A DNA stretch of 64,000 bases from Streptococcus thermophilus (GTDB lineage Bacteria > Bacillota > Bacilli > Lactobacillales > Streptococcaceae). Below, piece by piece: positions 20,763 through 30,575 of this stretch (position 1 is its first letter; every line of letters begins with the position of its first letter). Location of the stretch: positions 1,674,001 through 1,738,000 of the forward strand of contig NZ_CP038020.1 of NCBI RefSeq assembly GCF_010120595.1. The letters run 5' to 3'. A program made the position numbers and the translations under genes. Below the pieces are notes generated by a model, which worked only from the letters and a program-made list of their open reading frames with translations, had not been told where the DNA came from and did not search any database.

Positions 20763-20790
20763 AACAGCTAATTCATATGAATTAGCTGTT
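20763..20790 (-). terminator. Terminator of nox
   Basis: Perfect 28-base palindrome with arms AACAGCTAATTCAT and ATGAATTAGCTGTT. On the minus strand it is followed by TTTCTTTTT, 6 bases after the nox stop. Confidence 0.75.
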
Positions 20791-20795
20791 TAATA

Positions 20796-22169
20796 TTATT
20801 CAGCGGAGATAGCTGCTTTAGCAATATAGCTAAGTGGTTGGTTAAAGTGTGGCAAGAAGAACAAATCAAGCAATTGTAGACGGTCAATTGTTACTCCTTC
20901 TTGAATTGCCAATGAGAACATGTGGATTCCCATTGAGATATCCATGAGTGAAACCATTTGAGCACCCAAAACTTTACGAGTATCTTTATCATAAACAATC
21001 TTGATAGTTACATCTTCATTTTCATCCTTCATGAAGGGAGGTTTTTGAAGATCCGTTGATTCTACTACTGCTGGATTGAAACCAAAGCGTTTTGCCTTCT
21101 CTTCAGTCAAACCAGTAGAAACCATGTTCAAACCATAGATAGAGATACCATTTGATCCTTGAACACCGTTTGATTCAACATCACCACCACCGGCATTGTG
21201 TCCAGCGACAATACCTGAACGAATAGCATTTGAAGCTAAGGCAATGTAGTTGACATCGTCAAGAGCATTGTCATAAACCGTAGCACAATCACCAACAGCG
21301 TAAACATCCTTAACTGATGTTTCTTGTTTCTTATTAACAAGGTAAGCACCATTTCGGAATGTTTCCAATTTACCAGCTCCAAGGGCTGTATTAGGACGGA
21401 AACCAACAGCAAGAACAACCATATCTACATCGTACGCATTTTTATCTGTTACGATGCGTTCTACCTTAGTTTCACCTTCTACTGCTTTAACAGTTTCGCC
21501 AAAGGCCAATTGGATACCGTGGTCTTTCAAATTTTTAGCCATACGGTCTGTAAAATCGCGGTCATAGTATCCTGCCAAACATGTGTCAACAACATCAATA
21601 AGGATAACTTCTTTACCACGACGTTGGAAGGCTTCAGCCAATTCAACACCAATGTAACCTGCACCAACGACTGCTACACGTTTGATGTCTTGTGATTTAT
21701 CGTTCAACTTATCAATAACTTCTTGAGCGTTTTGGAAAAGTTTAACGAATTGAAGGTTTTCAAGAGTCGCTTCGAAAGTACGGCTACCTTCTTTAATCTC
21801 AGCACCATCGATTGGAGGTAAGATTGGTTGTGAACCAGTAGCTAAAATCAATTTGTCATATGATTCAACATGTTCTTTACCATCAACAAGAGCTGTAACA
21901 GTTTTACCGTCAAAGTCAATAGACTCAACTGGTGAGTTTATATAAACTTTTGCACCCTTGCTTTCAAGGACTTCTTTGTTGGCATAGAAAAGGCCATCAG
22001 GACCTGAGATTTGATTACCAATCCAAAGAGCCATACCACAACCCAAGAATGAAATGTTAGAGTTTTGATCGAAAACAACTACTTCATTTTGGTCTCCGTA
22101 ATTATCAAGAATAGTATTAATACTATAAGTACCAGCATGGTTAGCACCGACAACTACGATTTTTGACAT
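20796..22169 (-). CDS. nox: H2O-forming NADH oxidase (NoxE)
   Basis: Flavoprotein that reduces O2 to water with NADH, regenerating NAD+ and removing oxygen. 457 residues: FAD motif VVGANHAGT (6-14), redox-active Cys44 in [10 protein letters not shown], which cycles through sulfenic acid, an NADH domain with [13 protein letters not shown] near 163-175, and a dimerisation domain. I chose the ATG at 22167-22169 ([13 protein letters not shown]) with GAAAG upstream; a TTG four codons earlier is open but less likely. Convergent with ldh, so the two NADH-consuming genes stand side by side. Confidence 0.95.
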   Translation of the reverse strand: MSKIVVVGANHAGTYSINTILDNYGDQNEVVVFDQNSNISFLGCGMALWIGNQISGPDGLFYANKEVLESKGAKVYINSPVESIDFDGKTVTALVDGKEHVESYDKLILATGSQPILPPIDGAEIKEGSRTFEATLENLQFVKLFQNAQEVIDKLNDKSQDIKRVAVVGAGYIGVELAEAFQRRGKEVILIDVVDTCLAGYYDRDFTDRMAKNLKDHGIQLAFGETVKAVEGETKVERIVTDKNAYDVDMVVLAVGFRPNTALGAGKLETFRNGAYLVNKKQETSVKDVYAVGDCATVYDNALDDVNYIALASNAIRSGIVAGHNAGGGDVESNGVQGSNGISIYGLNMVSTGLTEEKAKRFGFNPAVVESTDLQKPPFMKDENEDVTIKIVYDKDTRKVLGAQMVSLMDISMGIHMFSLAIQEGVTIDRLQLLDLFFLPHFNQPLSYIAKAAISAE

Positions 22170-22427
22170 AAATTTATCCAACTTTCTTTTGATAATAGAT
22201 TACTATACAATTTTACCACAATTAGAAAACGGTTAAACGTTTTATGCTCAAACTTTGTTACTTTTTGAACAAAATAAGATATTTTGATTTAAAATCGTCA
22301 TTTTATTAGCTCAATACATATTAACTAGTGTGCCATGTGAAATATTCTTATCACTGACTGACCCTAGAGTCTCTATCATTAAGCTATTAGCAAATCCTAA
22401 TGACTACTACTTGGCTCTTTGCCCACT

Positions 22428-22483
22428 CAAAAATAGAGTGAGTGACACTCTAACTCATTGAGAAGATGTCAACACTCTTTTTG
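22428..22483 (-). terminator. Candidate terminator of the ABC-F gene
   Basis: Arms CAAAAATAGAGTG and CACTCTTTTTG pair across a 32-base loop. It follows the ABC-F stop directly on the minus strand. The rest of the 22170-22484 gap is AT-rich and shows nothing firm beyond the nox 5' region. Confidence 0.5.
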
Positions 22484-22484
22484 A

Positions 22485-24023
22485 TTAAACTAACTCATTA
22501 AAATCCCAAATATCTGTCCAACCTTCATAAAATTCAGGTTCGTGACATACCATTAGGACACTACCTTTAAAGGCCTGAAGGGCACGCTTCAATTCGTCCT
22601 TTGCATCAACATCCAAGTGATTAGTTGGCTCGTCCAGAACAAGGACATTATTTTCACGATTCATAAGGAGACAGAAACGAACTTTTGCCTGCTCTCCTCC
22701 TGACAAGACCTGAATTTGACTTTCAATATGTTTAGAAGTTAAACCACATTTAGCTAGGGCTGCACGAACCTCAGCTTGATTTAGAGCTGGGAAAGCATCC
22801 CAAACCGCTTCAAGTGGGGTCTGACGTGAACCTTCTGCTTCTTGCTCAAAATAACCTAGGTCAATAAAATCACCTGTTTCAACTTCTCCTTCAAGAGGTT
22901 GAATAATCCCAAGTAAACTTTTCAGCAAAGTGGTCTTACCAATACCATTGGCACCGACGATAGCTACCTTTTGATTACGTTCGAAAGTGAGATTCAAAGG
23001 CGACTTAGTCAAAGGACTGTCGTATCCAATTACGAGATCCTTAGTTTGGAATATAAAACGTCCAGGCGTACGGCTTTCCTTGAAATGGAATTCAGGTTTT
23101 GGTTTTTCTGCTTGCAACTCGATAATCTCCATCTTATCCAATTTTTTCTGGCGAGACATGGCCATATTTCGAGTAGCAACACGAGCTTTATTACGGTTAA
23201 CAAAATCTTGAAGATCGGCAATTTCCTTTTGCTGACGTTCATAGGCAGCTTCTAATTGTGCTTTTTTCATAGCATAGACAGATTGGAAATCATCATAATC
23301 GCCTGCATAGCGAACCAAATCTTGATTTTCAACATGGTAGACAATGTTAATAACATCGTTTAAGAATGGAATATCATGCGAAATGAGAACAAAAGCATTC
23401 TCATACTCTTGGAGATAGCGCTTAAGCCAGGCGATGTGTTCAGCATCCAAATAGTTGGTTGGCTCATCGAGAAGCAAGATATCGGGTTTTTCAAGCAGTA
23501 ACTTAGCTAAGAGAATTTTGGTACGTTGACCGCCTGAAAGATCCGTCACATCGGTATCCATACCAAAATCCATGACACCCAAGGCACGAGCAACCTCATC
23601 TATCTTGGCATCAAGAGTATAGAAATCACGAGTTTCCAACCGATCCTGAAGCTCACCTACTTCTTCCATCAAAGCATCAACATCGGCACCTTCTTCTGCC
23701 ATAGACATATAAATCTTGTTGATACGTTCCTCAGTTTTAAAAAGCTCATTGAAAGCCGTACGAAGGACATCGCGTACGGTCATACCCTTTTCAAGGACAG
23801 CGTGCTGATCTAAATAACCCGCTGTCACATACTTAGACCACTCTATCTTACCTTCATCTGGCTGCAATTTCCCAGTAACGATAGACATAAAGGTTGACTT
23901 TCCTTCACCATTAGCACCGACAAGACCGATATGCTCACCTTTGAGCAAACGGAATGAGACATTTTCAAAAATGGCACGGTCCCCAAATCCGTGACTAAGA
24001 TTTTTGACTTCTAAAATAGACAT
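22485..24023 (-). CDS. ABC-F family ATPase (YkpA/YbiT-like)
   Basis: Soluble tandem ATPase without membrane domain; ABC-F proteins act on the ribosome as translation factors or resistance proteins. 512 residues: first nucleotide-binding domain with GANGEGKST near 36-44, LSGGQRTK and LLLDEPTNYLD, a charged linker of about 80 residues (240-320), second domain with GANGIGKTT, LSGGEQAK and VLDEPTNHLD. The shape resembles YkpA/YbiT rather than Lsa/Msr resistance proteins, but the subgroup call is tentative. Single gene with its own terminator. Confidence 0.88.
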   Translation of the reverse strand: MSILEVKNLSHGFGDRAIFENVSFRLLKGEHIGLVGANGEGKSTFMSIVTGKLQPDEGKIEWSKYVTAGYLDQHAVLEKGMTVRDVLRTAFNELFKTEERINKIYMSMAEEGADVDALMEEVGELQDRLETRDFYTLDAKIDEVARALGVMDFGMDTDVTDLSGGQRTKILLAKLLLEKPDILLLDEPTNYLDAEHIAWLKRYLQEYENAFVLISHDIPFLNDVINIVYHVENQDLVRYAGDYDDFQSVYAMKKAQLEAAYERQQKEIADLQDFVNRNKARVATRNMAMSRQKKLDKMEIIELQAEKPKPEFHFKESRTPGRFIFQTKDLVIGYDSPLTKSPLNLTFERNQKVAIVGANGIGKTTLLKSLLGIIQPLEGEVETGDFIDLGYFEQEAEGSRQTPLEAVWDAFPALNQAEVRAALAKCGLTSKHIESQIQVLSGGEQAKVRFCLLMNRENNVLVLDEPTNHLDVDAKDELKRALQAFKGSVLMVCHEPEFYEGWTDIWDFNELV

Positions 24024-24131
24024 AACATATCTGGGCTAAAACAGTCTTTAGCCCTTTCCTTTCTTGACATTAACTTAGTTATTTTACCATTTTTTAGTGT
24101 AAATTTGGACCTTTGCTTATGTAAAATCGAA

Positions 24132-24155
24132 AAGAAAAAGCAGGACCCGCCTGCT
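24132..24155 (-). terminator. Terminator of the ECF/pyridoxine cluster
   Basis: AGCAGG-ACCCG-CCTGCT stem with TTTTTC on the minus strand, 7 bases past the S-component stop. Confidence 0.75.
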
Positions 24156-24594
24156 CAATCTTTAGTCTTTTTTCAAAATGCGTTTGAAGACAGGATATAA
24201 AAGAGGAACCACAATGATTGTAACAACTGATGTTCCAAAAGTTCCACCAATCTTGATCACTGAAGCTAGCATGGCAGCTTTTAAGGGGAGGGACGCAACG
24301 ATGGTATTAATAATCGTATACTTAAGGAAATTCAAAATAATTTTGGTCAATGCAGCGATCACTCCAGCGATAATGACGTTAACTATTTTATCATTTGATT
24401 TTAGGAGCTTTTCAAAAACAAGATAGAGCACCAAACAGACAATCAAAGATTCTAAAATAGTAATCCAAACCTCAGCAGCATAGCCATTAAAAATATCAAA
24501 TAGCCCTAATGCTACCGTTGCAACTAACGCACCTTTTCTAGCACCAAAAATTAAGATAGCAATTACAACCAAAGCATTTCCCAAATGGACAAAT

Positions 24595-25907
24595 GATACT
24601 GTCAATAATTATGTGTAAACACTCAAGTAGAGTTGAAGAATGTTAATCAAATAAGCTTTCAAGTGTGTCAGCACATTGGCCAAACCCTTTATGGATGCGT
24701 TGATTTTGCTTGAAATTATAATCTTCAAACAGGGTAACTAAATAACGTTCCAGAGCCTCCTCGTTAGGAAAAAGGACCTTCTTTTTCGTTTGACGTTTGA
24801 TTTCTTTGTTAAGAGACTCAATGAGGTTTGTCGAATAAATGCTATGCTAAATCTGGTAGGGAAACTGATAAAAAGTTAAAAGATTATCCGTATTCTCCAG
24901 ACTTTCCATGACTTTCCTATACTTTGGTTTCCATTCGGCGATAAAGTTCTCTAAAGCTTGCACTGCCATTTCTAAATTTTCAGCACGATAAATCGTTTTA
25001 AATTGCTCCAGAATAACCGCTCTATCTGCTCGTTTCACTTTACTAGCTAGATTTCGACTAATATGAATTAAGCAACGTTGTTGTTTAGCTAATGGGTAAG
25101 CCTGATTGATAATCTGTTCAAGCCCCTTGAAGCCATCGGTCACTACAAGAGAAACCTGTTGGATTCCTTGGTTTTGAAGCTTGTCTAACAGGGTGGACCA
25201 AGAAGCATTGTTTTCATTTGGGGCGATTTCATATCCAAGAACAGCCTTCTGTCCTTCTGGTGTAATGCCAAGTGCGATATGAATACATTCTTTACTAACG
25301 GTTCCACGTCTTAATGGAAGATAGGTTCCGTCAAGAAATAAAACAGAGTAATTGGCTTCTAAGCTTCGCTCATGAAAAGTAGCGACATTCTCCTGAGTTG
25401 CTTTTGAGATATTAGAAATTGTGGCAGGACTATAGTGATGACCATACATTCGCTCGATGATATCACTAATTTCTCGAGTCGTTACACCGGTTTGATAGAG
25501 TTTGATAACCATCTCTTCCAAGTGGTCATCTCGACGTCCATAAGCGGGAAGCAAAGCTGGACTAAAGTTCCCATTACGATCTCTAGGAATACTCAACTGA
25601 ACAGTCCCATATTTGGTTTCGAATTTCCGTGCATAGCTTCCGTTACGACTATTCCCAGAATTATAGCCTAATTTATCGTAAGGTTCATACCCTAAAAAGG
25701 CTGATAACTCTGCTTGAAGCAGATCATTCATAGCTGTTTCAAGAGAAGTACGGAAAAATTCATCAATATCTTGCTTTTGGGCTAGGAAGTTAAGTAGTTC
25801 TGTGGTAAACTGAGTCATAGGAATAAATCTCTTTCTAGTAATGTTTTGCAACTCTACTATAACGGATTTATTCCTTTTTGTGTTTACACAACTTATTTTA
25901 CACTACC
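24595..25907 (-). mobile_element. IS1191 (IS256 family), complete copy
   Basis: 1313 bp element with imperfect 28 bp terminal inverted repeats sharing GTGTAAACAC at the inner side, flanked by the 8 bp duplication GGACAAAT at 24587-24594 and 25908-25915. Length, ends and the 391-codon transposase match what is known of S. thermophilus IS1191. It sits inside an ECF S-component gene. The duplication is perfect and the host frame is restored on paper, so the insertion is recent. Confidence 0.93.
24643..25818 (-). pseudogene. IS1191 transposase with in-frame stop
   Basis: Mutator-type (IS256) DDE transposase. Start taken at 25818 (MTQFTTELLNF), giving 391 codons to the TAA at 24643. The DDE region is visible: VLFLDGTYLPL with the first Asp, LVVTDGFKGLEQI with the second. 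A TAG at 24847-24849 cuts the frame after FPYQI; beyond it HSIYSTNLIESLNKEIKRQ contains the conserved glutamate. The stop therefore removes the third catalytic residue and this copy should be inactive unless the TAG is read through. Confidence 0.88.
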
Positions 25908-26002
25908 GGACAAATTGTGGTCCAAAAGGAATACGAATAAACTGTATAGTAACAATAATCAAGGCTGCATACAAACTCAATTCAACTAATTCACGAGTAT
26001 TA

Positions 26003-26861
26003 TCATTTTTCATTTTTCTCCTCCAATAGCTCATTAATGCCATTAAATAAATAACCGATATAGGGCTCATAACAGAGACCATATTTTAAAGGGCGACCAC
26101 TTGAAAGTGTAAACAATAGGACTTTATTCAGGAAATCCAAAGCCAAATCACAAACCTTAAGAAAATCAAGGTTATGAAAATATCCGGCTGATAAAATGGC
26201 CATCAGTAAGTCCCCGCTCCCATAAAAATGTGATTGATACCGTTTCCTCATTCGATAAATTACTTGATTGGTCTCCTTATCGAAATAAGCCAACCCGATC
26301 TTTTCAGTCTCAAATGAAATACCTGTTAAAATAACTTTTCGAGGTCCAAGCCTGCTCAAATTTCTCAGAAGATTCTCAATAGTAGTCATATCATAGGAAC
26401 CTTCCTCAAGATAAGGAGAACCCGTCAATAAGGCAGCTTCTGTCAGATTGGGAATTATGACATCAGCCTGTTGACAGAAATCTTTCATAGCTTCTACATA
26501 GTCTCTATCAAAACCTTGATAGAGACGGCCATTATCACCCATAATAGGATCCAACAAAAAGAGGAATCTTTTTTTCGTAAGACAATTGACTGACAAGGCC
26601 TAGTTCTTCTTCTGACTTGAAATAACCACCGACTAAGCCATACACTCTAAAATCCAATCGCTTCCACTGCCCACAAAAACCTTGCATATCAACTGTAAGG
26701 TATCGTACATAGATATTGTCAAACTCACCAGTATGAGAAGACAAAAGAACCGTTGGTAAGGGAAGAACTTCAGTCTGACAAGATGACATGATAGGAAGAC
26801 TACTGGTCAAAGCAACCTTCCCAAAACCAACGAGATCATTGACAACAATCACTGTGGTCAT
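26003..26861 (-). pseudogene. Pyridoxine/pyridoxal kinase (PdxK/ThiD-like) with frameshift
   Basis: Ribokinase-like vitamin kinase that would phosphorylate pyridoxine or pyridoxal. The N-terminal half (VIVVNDLVGFGKVALTSSLPI, 26861-26565) and C-terminal half (LLDPIMGDNGRLYQGF onward, with VILTG and the GSGDLLMAI anion hole near 26200) are in different frames. The switch lies at 26555-26580, next to an A7 and a T5 run; one extra base explains it. It starts one base after the upstream S component stop and its own stop overlaps the next gene, so this was one coupled vitamin-salvage unit. Confidence 0.85.
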
Positions 26862-27371
26862 CTATTTTCCTTCCCAAACTTTTTTAAACTGTTTAATAAA
26901 TCCTGTATGGAAGTAAATATAGTAGGCGAAAGCTGAACCAAGAATTGCGGCAACTAGATCAAAAGGAATTTTCATCATAGCATAGGCTGGTGTGCCATAG
27001 ATAAAGGCTCTTCCAAAACCATAACCAAGTAGGTTGATAATTGCCCCAAGCAAGAGACCTAAAACAGCCCTAGGTTTACTCAATTTTCCTAATCGCCCAC
27101 CTACAACAAGTGAGATAGCAAGAACTTGAAGGCTGTGTGTTGCTAGTGTTACCCACATAGGAAGAGGATAAAAAAGAAAATCTCCAATAAATGAGCCCAC
27201 ACCAGCAATTATGACTGCATCCATAGGTGGAAATATCAAACCAACCAAGAAAATGATAATACCGTTAAAATAGAAGTGACCTCCTGGAACAGGAATTGAC
27301 AAGAGACTTGAACTCAAAATGACAACAAGTGCCATGAAAAATGCAGAGAGGGTTAAACGTTTTGCTGACAT
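26862..27371 (-). CDS. ECF transporter S component, candidate B6 vitamer importer
   Basis: 169-residue membrane protein with about six hydrophobic helices, N-terminal MSAKRLTLSAFFMALVVILS typical of S components that dock on EcfT with small-residue patches. It is read together with a pyridoxine-type kinase and a second S component, so uptake of a B6 vitamer is the best guess. The shared EcfA/A'/T module is not in the window. Upstream, 27372-27476 has no gene. Confidence 0.8.
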   Translation of the reverse strand: MSAKRLTLSAFFMALVVILSSSLLSIPVPGGHFYFNGIIIFLVGLIFPPMDAVIIAGVGSFIGDFLFYPLPMWVTLATHSLQVLAISLVVGGRLGKLSKPRAVLGLLLGAIINLLGYGFGRAFIYGTPAYAMMKIPFDLVAAILGSAFAYYIYFHTGFIKQFKKVWEGK

Positions 27372-27473
27372 ATCTAAAACTCCTTAGAAATAAATATAGT
27401 ATAAGTTTATGAAAATTCTGACGATTAAACAAGTAGAGATTTCTCTATCTGACCCGGTACAGATGTGAGGCTA

Positions 27474-27503
27474 TAAAAAATCACCACACATCCATGTGGC
27501 GAT
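27474..27503 (-). terminator. Terminator of the DUF5067 lipoprotein gene
   Basis: ATCACCACA/TGTGGCGAT stem (one mismatch) followed on the minus strand by TTTTTTATAG, 6 bases after the stop. Confidence 0.8.
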
Positions 27504-27508
27504 AAAGC

Positions 27509-28039
27509 TTATTGAGATTTATTATCAAAGTATTTGACGGGTGCATTTTCAAGATTTTTCAATGAAATATGAGCAGTCGCATCTGCTTCTGTACCATAGT
27601 CTGAGAATTCAATTATCAAGTCATGATCAAAATCAGACACGGCATAGTCAACAACAATTTCCTTAACTTCCTTAGGGCCAATCTTTGTCTTATTAGCAAT
27701 CTTGTCTCTGTCATCGTCTTTAGAGAAGACCATTGTCGCAACCTTCAATTCTTCCTTCTCCTGTTTAACATCGAGAACCACTTTCATCAAAAGAGCGTAG
27801 GCATTCATGGTTTCTTTACTTGTGTTGCTAAGTTTATAGTGAACACGAATAGCTTTTTGATCTTCAGGGGATTCGATTTTAGTGGCAGAAAGAACTTGTA
27901 CGCTAGCATCTTGTCCCACAAATTGCATTTTGTTTTTATCGTATGTCCAAGTAGGCTCTTTATCCGGTGTACAGGCTGACAAACCAATAATGGTTAAGCA
28001 AGCAAGAGCGATAAGTCCTAAGACTTTCTTAAATGTCAT
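27509..28039 (-). CDS. DUF5067-type lipoprotein
   Basis: 176 residues with a lipoprotein signal peptide: hydrophobic stretch to LSAC, lipidated Cys23. The mature part is one beta-rich domain of the DUF5067/immunoglobulin-like kind (VHYKLSNTSKETMNAYALL). Exposed outside the membrane; function unknown. Monocistronic, divergent from the MocR-type regulator at 28197. Confidence 0.8.
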   Translation of the reverse strand: MTFKKVLGLIALACLTIIGLSACTPDKEPTWTYDKNKMQFVGQDASVQVLSATKIESPEDQKAIRVHYKLSNTSKETMNAYALLMKVVLDVKQEKEELKVATMVFSKDDDRDKIANKTKIGPKEVKEIVVDYAVSDFDHDLIIEFSDYGTEADATAHISLKNLENAPVKYFDNKSQ

Positions 28040-28196
28040 TATTACAATCTCCTTAAACTTGTTTAAAATAGGAATTTAGTATTTCCTAATAACCTTTTTA
28101 TTATGTCAAAATCTAATAATACTGTCAAATGCCTCCAGACATCTTGCTCTCAGAGAATAAATAAGGTAGAATAAAAAAATCTGTAAGGGGGTAGTT

Positions 28197-29462
28197 ATGA
28201 GCATCTATCAAGAAATTGTTAAGACTATCGCAAAAGATATCCAAAATGGTAATTTGGAGAAAGGAAGTAAATTACCATCTATTCGTCAGATTAGTCAGAC
28301 TTATGGTTGCAGTAAAGATACTGCTCAAAGAGCGCTCTTGGAACTTAAGTATCAAAACTATATTTATGCCGTCCCCAAAAGTGGCTATTATGTTCTAGAG
28401 GGCCCCTCTAAATCCAATGATACGGTTCTACTCAACCTTAATGACTATAATCAATTAGCTTACGAGGATTTTCGTCTTTGCTTAGATGAAAGTTTGGCAG
28501 AACACCAAGACTACCTCTTCAACTATTATCATGAGCAAGCTGGACTAAAAGAACTGGTTGAAGCATTAAAAAATCGCCTTGCATCTGACGACATTTATGT
28601 CAATTCAAATCAAATTGTCATTACTTCAGGAAGCCAACAGGCTCTCTATATCCTATCACAGATGGATTTCGGTAATGGTGCTCACAAAATTCTTTTAGAA
28701 CAACCTACCTACCACCGTATGAACCATTTAGTCAAGCGTCAAAATCTATCCTACGAAACTATCAATCGCAATCTTGATGGTATTGACTTTAATCTATTAG
28801 AGGAACACTTTAAAACTGGTCAGATTAAGTTTTTCTATACCATTAGTCGTTACTCAAATCCTCTTGGATTGAGCTACACTGCTAGTGAAAAAGAAAAGGT
28901 GGCTCAACTTGCCAAACAGTATAATGTCTATATCGTCGAGGACGATTATATGGGTGACTTTAGCGATAGTAAAAATCTACCAATTCACTACTACGATACC
29001 CAAAATCAGACCATCTATATCAAATCTTTTTCCATGGCACTTTTTCCAGGTTTACGACTAGGTAGCCTCGTCTTACCACCAAACCTTAAGACTACCTTTT
29101 TGTCCCACAAAGGACTTATTGACTATGATACCAACCTCATCATGCAAAAAGCACTTTCAATTTATCTTGATAATGGTATGTTCAAAAAAAATATTAAAAA
29201 ACTTAAAGACCTTTTTCAACAAAACATGGCTAAAAGTCAGGAAACTATCGAGAAAGCTAAGGTTTCCATTCCATATCAGATTTCTCCTAGACACATTACC
29301 TGGAAGCTTCCAAAAGGGGTCTCATTAGAGAATTTCAAAGCTCAGAAACAAATTCGCTTTTTAGAAACATCCTTTATAAGACCAACTTCTGAGACTTATA
29401 TGCAAATAGGACATGGAAAAGAACTGAAGACTTTTTTAAAACTTTTGAAAATGATAGACTAA
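28197..29462 (+). CDS. MocR/PdxR-like GntR-family regulator with aminotransferase domain
   Basis: 421 residues: N-terminal GntR winged helix (GSKLPSIRQISQTYGCSKDTAQRALLEL, about 22-50) fused to a type I aminotransferase fold; the PLP lysine is in IYIKSFSMALFPGLRLG. MocR proteins sense PLP or amino-compound adducts, and the PdxR branch controls B6 genes. The broken B6-like cluster ends 0.8 kb away, so control of those genes is plausible but unproven. Start ATG with GTAAGGGGG upstream. Terminator shared with the convergent ATP-cone gene. Confidence 0.85.
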   Translation: MSIYQEIVKTIAKDIQNGNLEKGSKLPSIRQISQTYGCSKDTAQRALLELKYQNYIYAVPKSGYYVLEGPSKSNDTVLLNLNDYNQLAYEDFRLCLDESLAEHQDYLFNYYHEQAGLKELVEALKNRLASDDIYVNSNQIVITSGSQQALYILSQMDFGNGAHKILLEQPTYHRMNHLVKRQNLSYETINRNLDGIDFNLLEEHFKTGQIKFFYTISRYSNPLGLSYTASEKEKVAQLAKQYNVYIVEDDYMGDFSDSKNLPIHYYDTQNQTIYIKSFSMALFPGLRLGSLVLPPNLKTTFLSHKGLIDYDTNLIMQKALSIYLDNGMFKKNIKKLKDLFQQNMAKSQETIEKAKVSIPYQISPRHITWKLPKGVSLENFKAQKQIRFLETSFIRPTSETYMQIGHGKELKTFLKLLKMID

Positions 29463-29477
29463 AAACTCAAACATACA

Positions 29478-29504
29478 AAAAAGCCATCAAAGCAATGGCT
29501 TTTT
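29478..29504. terminator. Bidirectional terminator between regulator and ATP-cone gene
   Basis: AAAAAGCCAT/ATGGCTTTTT stem with A/T runs on both sides, between convergent genes. Confidence 0.85.
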
Positions 29505-29505
29505 A

Positions 29506-29844
29506 TTATTTAGTCTGTTCAAAGCGTAGGTGTACGATTACTTTGTCACCATAACCGTTACGCTCCAAATCTCGTTGTAAACGGTATGAAATATAATGCT
29601 CGGCGATATTGATGAAACCAGCTTCCATAAGACGATTTTCAACCAATGATTGAATCATGTTAATGGTTGGACGTTCCACTTGAGCATCTTGTAGATCAAG
29701 TGCTACTTTTTTAGTGACTTGAGCAAGGTTTTGTCGCCAAGAATCATCAAGAACATACACAGTCTGTGCTGCTTTTAAGATGGCTTGGTAGATTTTATCA
29801 GGATCAAATTCAGCAACTTGACCATTACGTTTAATAATTTGCAT
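29506..29844 (-). CDS. Stand-alone ATP-cone domain protein
   Basis: 112 residues made almost only of an ATP-cone: IIKRNGQVAEFDPDKIYQAILKA at the start, then the helical part ending IAEHYISYRLQRDLER. ATP-cones bind ATP/dATP in NrdR, NrdA and NrdD. NrdR's N-terminal zinc ribbon and any reductase domain are missing. The cone resembles the N-terminus of anaerobic reductase NrdD more than NrdR, by eye. It may be a free-standing nucleotide sensor or a relic. Single gene. Confidence 0.8.
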   Translation of the reverse strand: MQIIKRNGQVAEFDPDKIYQAILKAAQTVYVLDDSWRQNLAQVTKKVALDLQDAQVERPTINMIQSLVENRLMEAGFINIAEHYISYRLQRDLERNGYGDKVIVHLRFEQTK

Positions 29845-29934
29845 GGCTAGCCTCTTTTCAGGTTTTTTCTTTTATTATGCAGAGAATTTACATATTTGTC
29901 AAGTGTCAATCACTGAAAGAGCTATTCGGACTGC

Positions 29935-30511
29935 TTATTCCAAGAATTTAGAAATGTAAAGTGGTTTGCCATGTTTATCAAAGGATAGAGTTGAGGAATA
30001 GGACATTGACTGATTATGTCGAATATGATTAGCAATTCTCTTGTCACCGTTTATCAGATGCATATCATAAATCTGTCCGTCAGAATCAATAAAGACAGCA
30101 TCAATCCTAGCACTACTCGATTTTGACCCAAGATAACGAATATCTATTTTGTCCACTTAACTATAAATAGTTTTAAGTCCTCTATAATCTTTGTAAACAG
30201 TGACGGTAGCCAAAACATTCCCACCCAAAACATAGGTCATTCCGAAAACAAAGAGATAAACTATTGGTAGGACTAGTAAAGATAATTTACTTTTTCGAAA
30301 TGTTTCTTTATGCCAATTACATATATACTGAGGTACATGGTTAAAAACCTCTTAATATATTGATGAACGAGTAACCTATAGACTAGTATTAAAAATACCA
30401 GTTGACCCAAAGGATAAGCAAAACTGGGTAAGGCATCAATAAGTGTATTGACTTTATCAGATTCAAAGGTGTAATGTCCCCAAATCCCATCAAAAAACTC
30501 TAAAAACAAGT
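29935..30511 (-). pseudogene. Small membrane protein broken by a frameshift and a stop
   Basis: Begins at a TTG (30507-30509) with an AAAGGAG Shine-Dalgarno (MFLEFFDGIWGHYTFES...). After about 70 codons the frame must shift by one base near 30300-30325 to continue as WHKETFRKSKLSLLVLPIVYLFVFG, a second membrane segment. A TAA at 30157-30159 then splits off a last soluble part (KIDIRYLGSKSSSARIDAVF ... KPLYISKFLE, to 29935) that stays in the same frame. Reassembled it would be a protein of roughly 190 residues with two or three membrane helices. Family not recognised. Confidence 0.6.
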
Positions 30512-30542
30512 TATCTCCTTTTAGCCTTATATCTACTATCTT

Positions 30543-30570
30543 AAAAATCCATCTTATCAGATGGATTTTT
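30543..30570 (-). terminator. Terminator of pheT
   Basis: Perfect 12 bp stem AAAAATCCATCT/AGATGGATTTTT with a 4-base loop, 6 bases after the pheT stop. Confidence 0.9.
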
Positions 30571-30575
30571 AACTA

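Larger units (their letters stand above)
24162..26013 (-). pseudogene. ECF transporter S component split by IS1191
   Basis: Substrate-binding membrane subunit of an energy-coupling-factor vitamin importer. Before insertion it coded about 181 residues with 5-6 membrane segments: N-terminal MKNDNTRELVELSLYAALII... at 26013-25908, then FGPQFV|HLGNALVVIAILIFG after removal of 24595-25907 and one target copy; the frame is restored exactly. The start ATG overlaps the stop of the preceding kinase gene (ATGAAAAATGA), a sign of coupled translation. The 147-residue remainder lacks the first membrane segment. Substrate unknown; the neighbouring kinase suggests a B6 vitamer. Confidence 0.9.

Noticed and set aside
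22380..22440. Possible IS end (GGCTCTTTG) between nox and the ABC-F gene
   Set aside because: Only nine bases match the ISL3 terminus; no partner end or duplication is seen.
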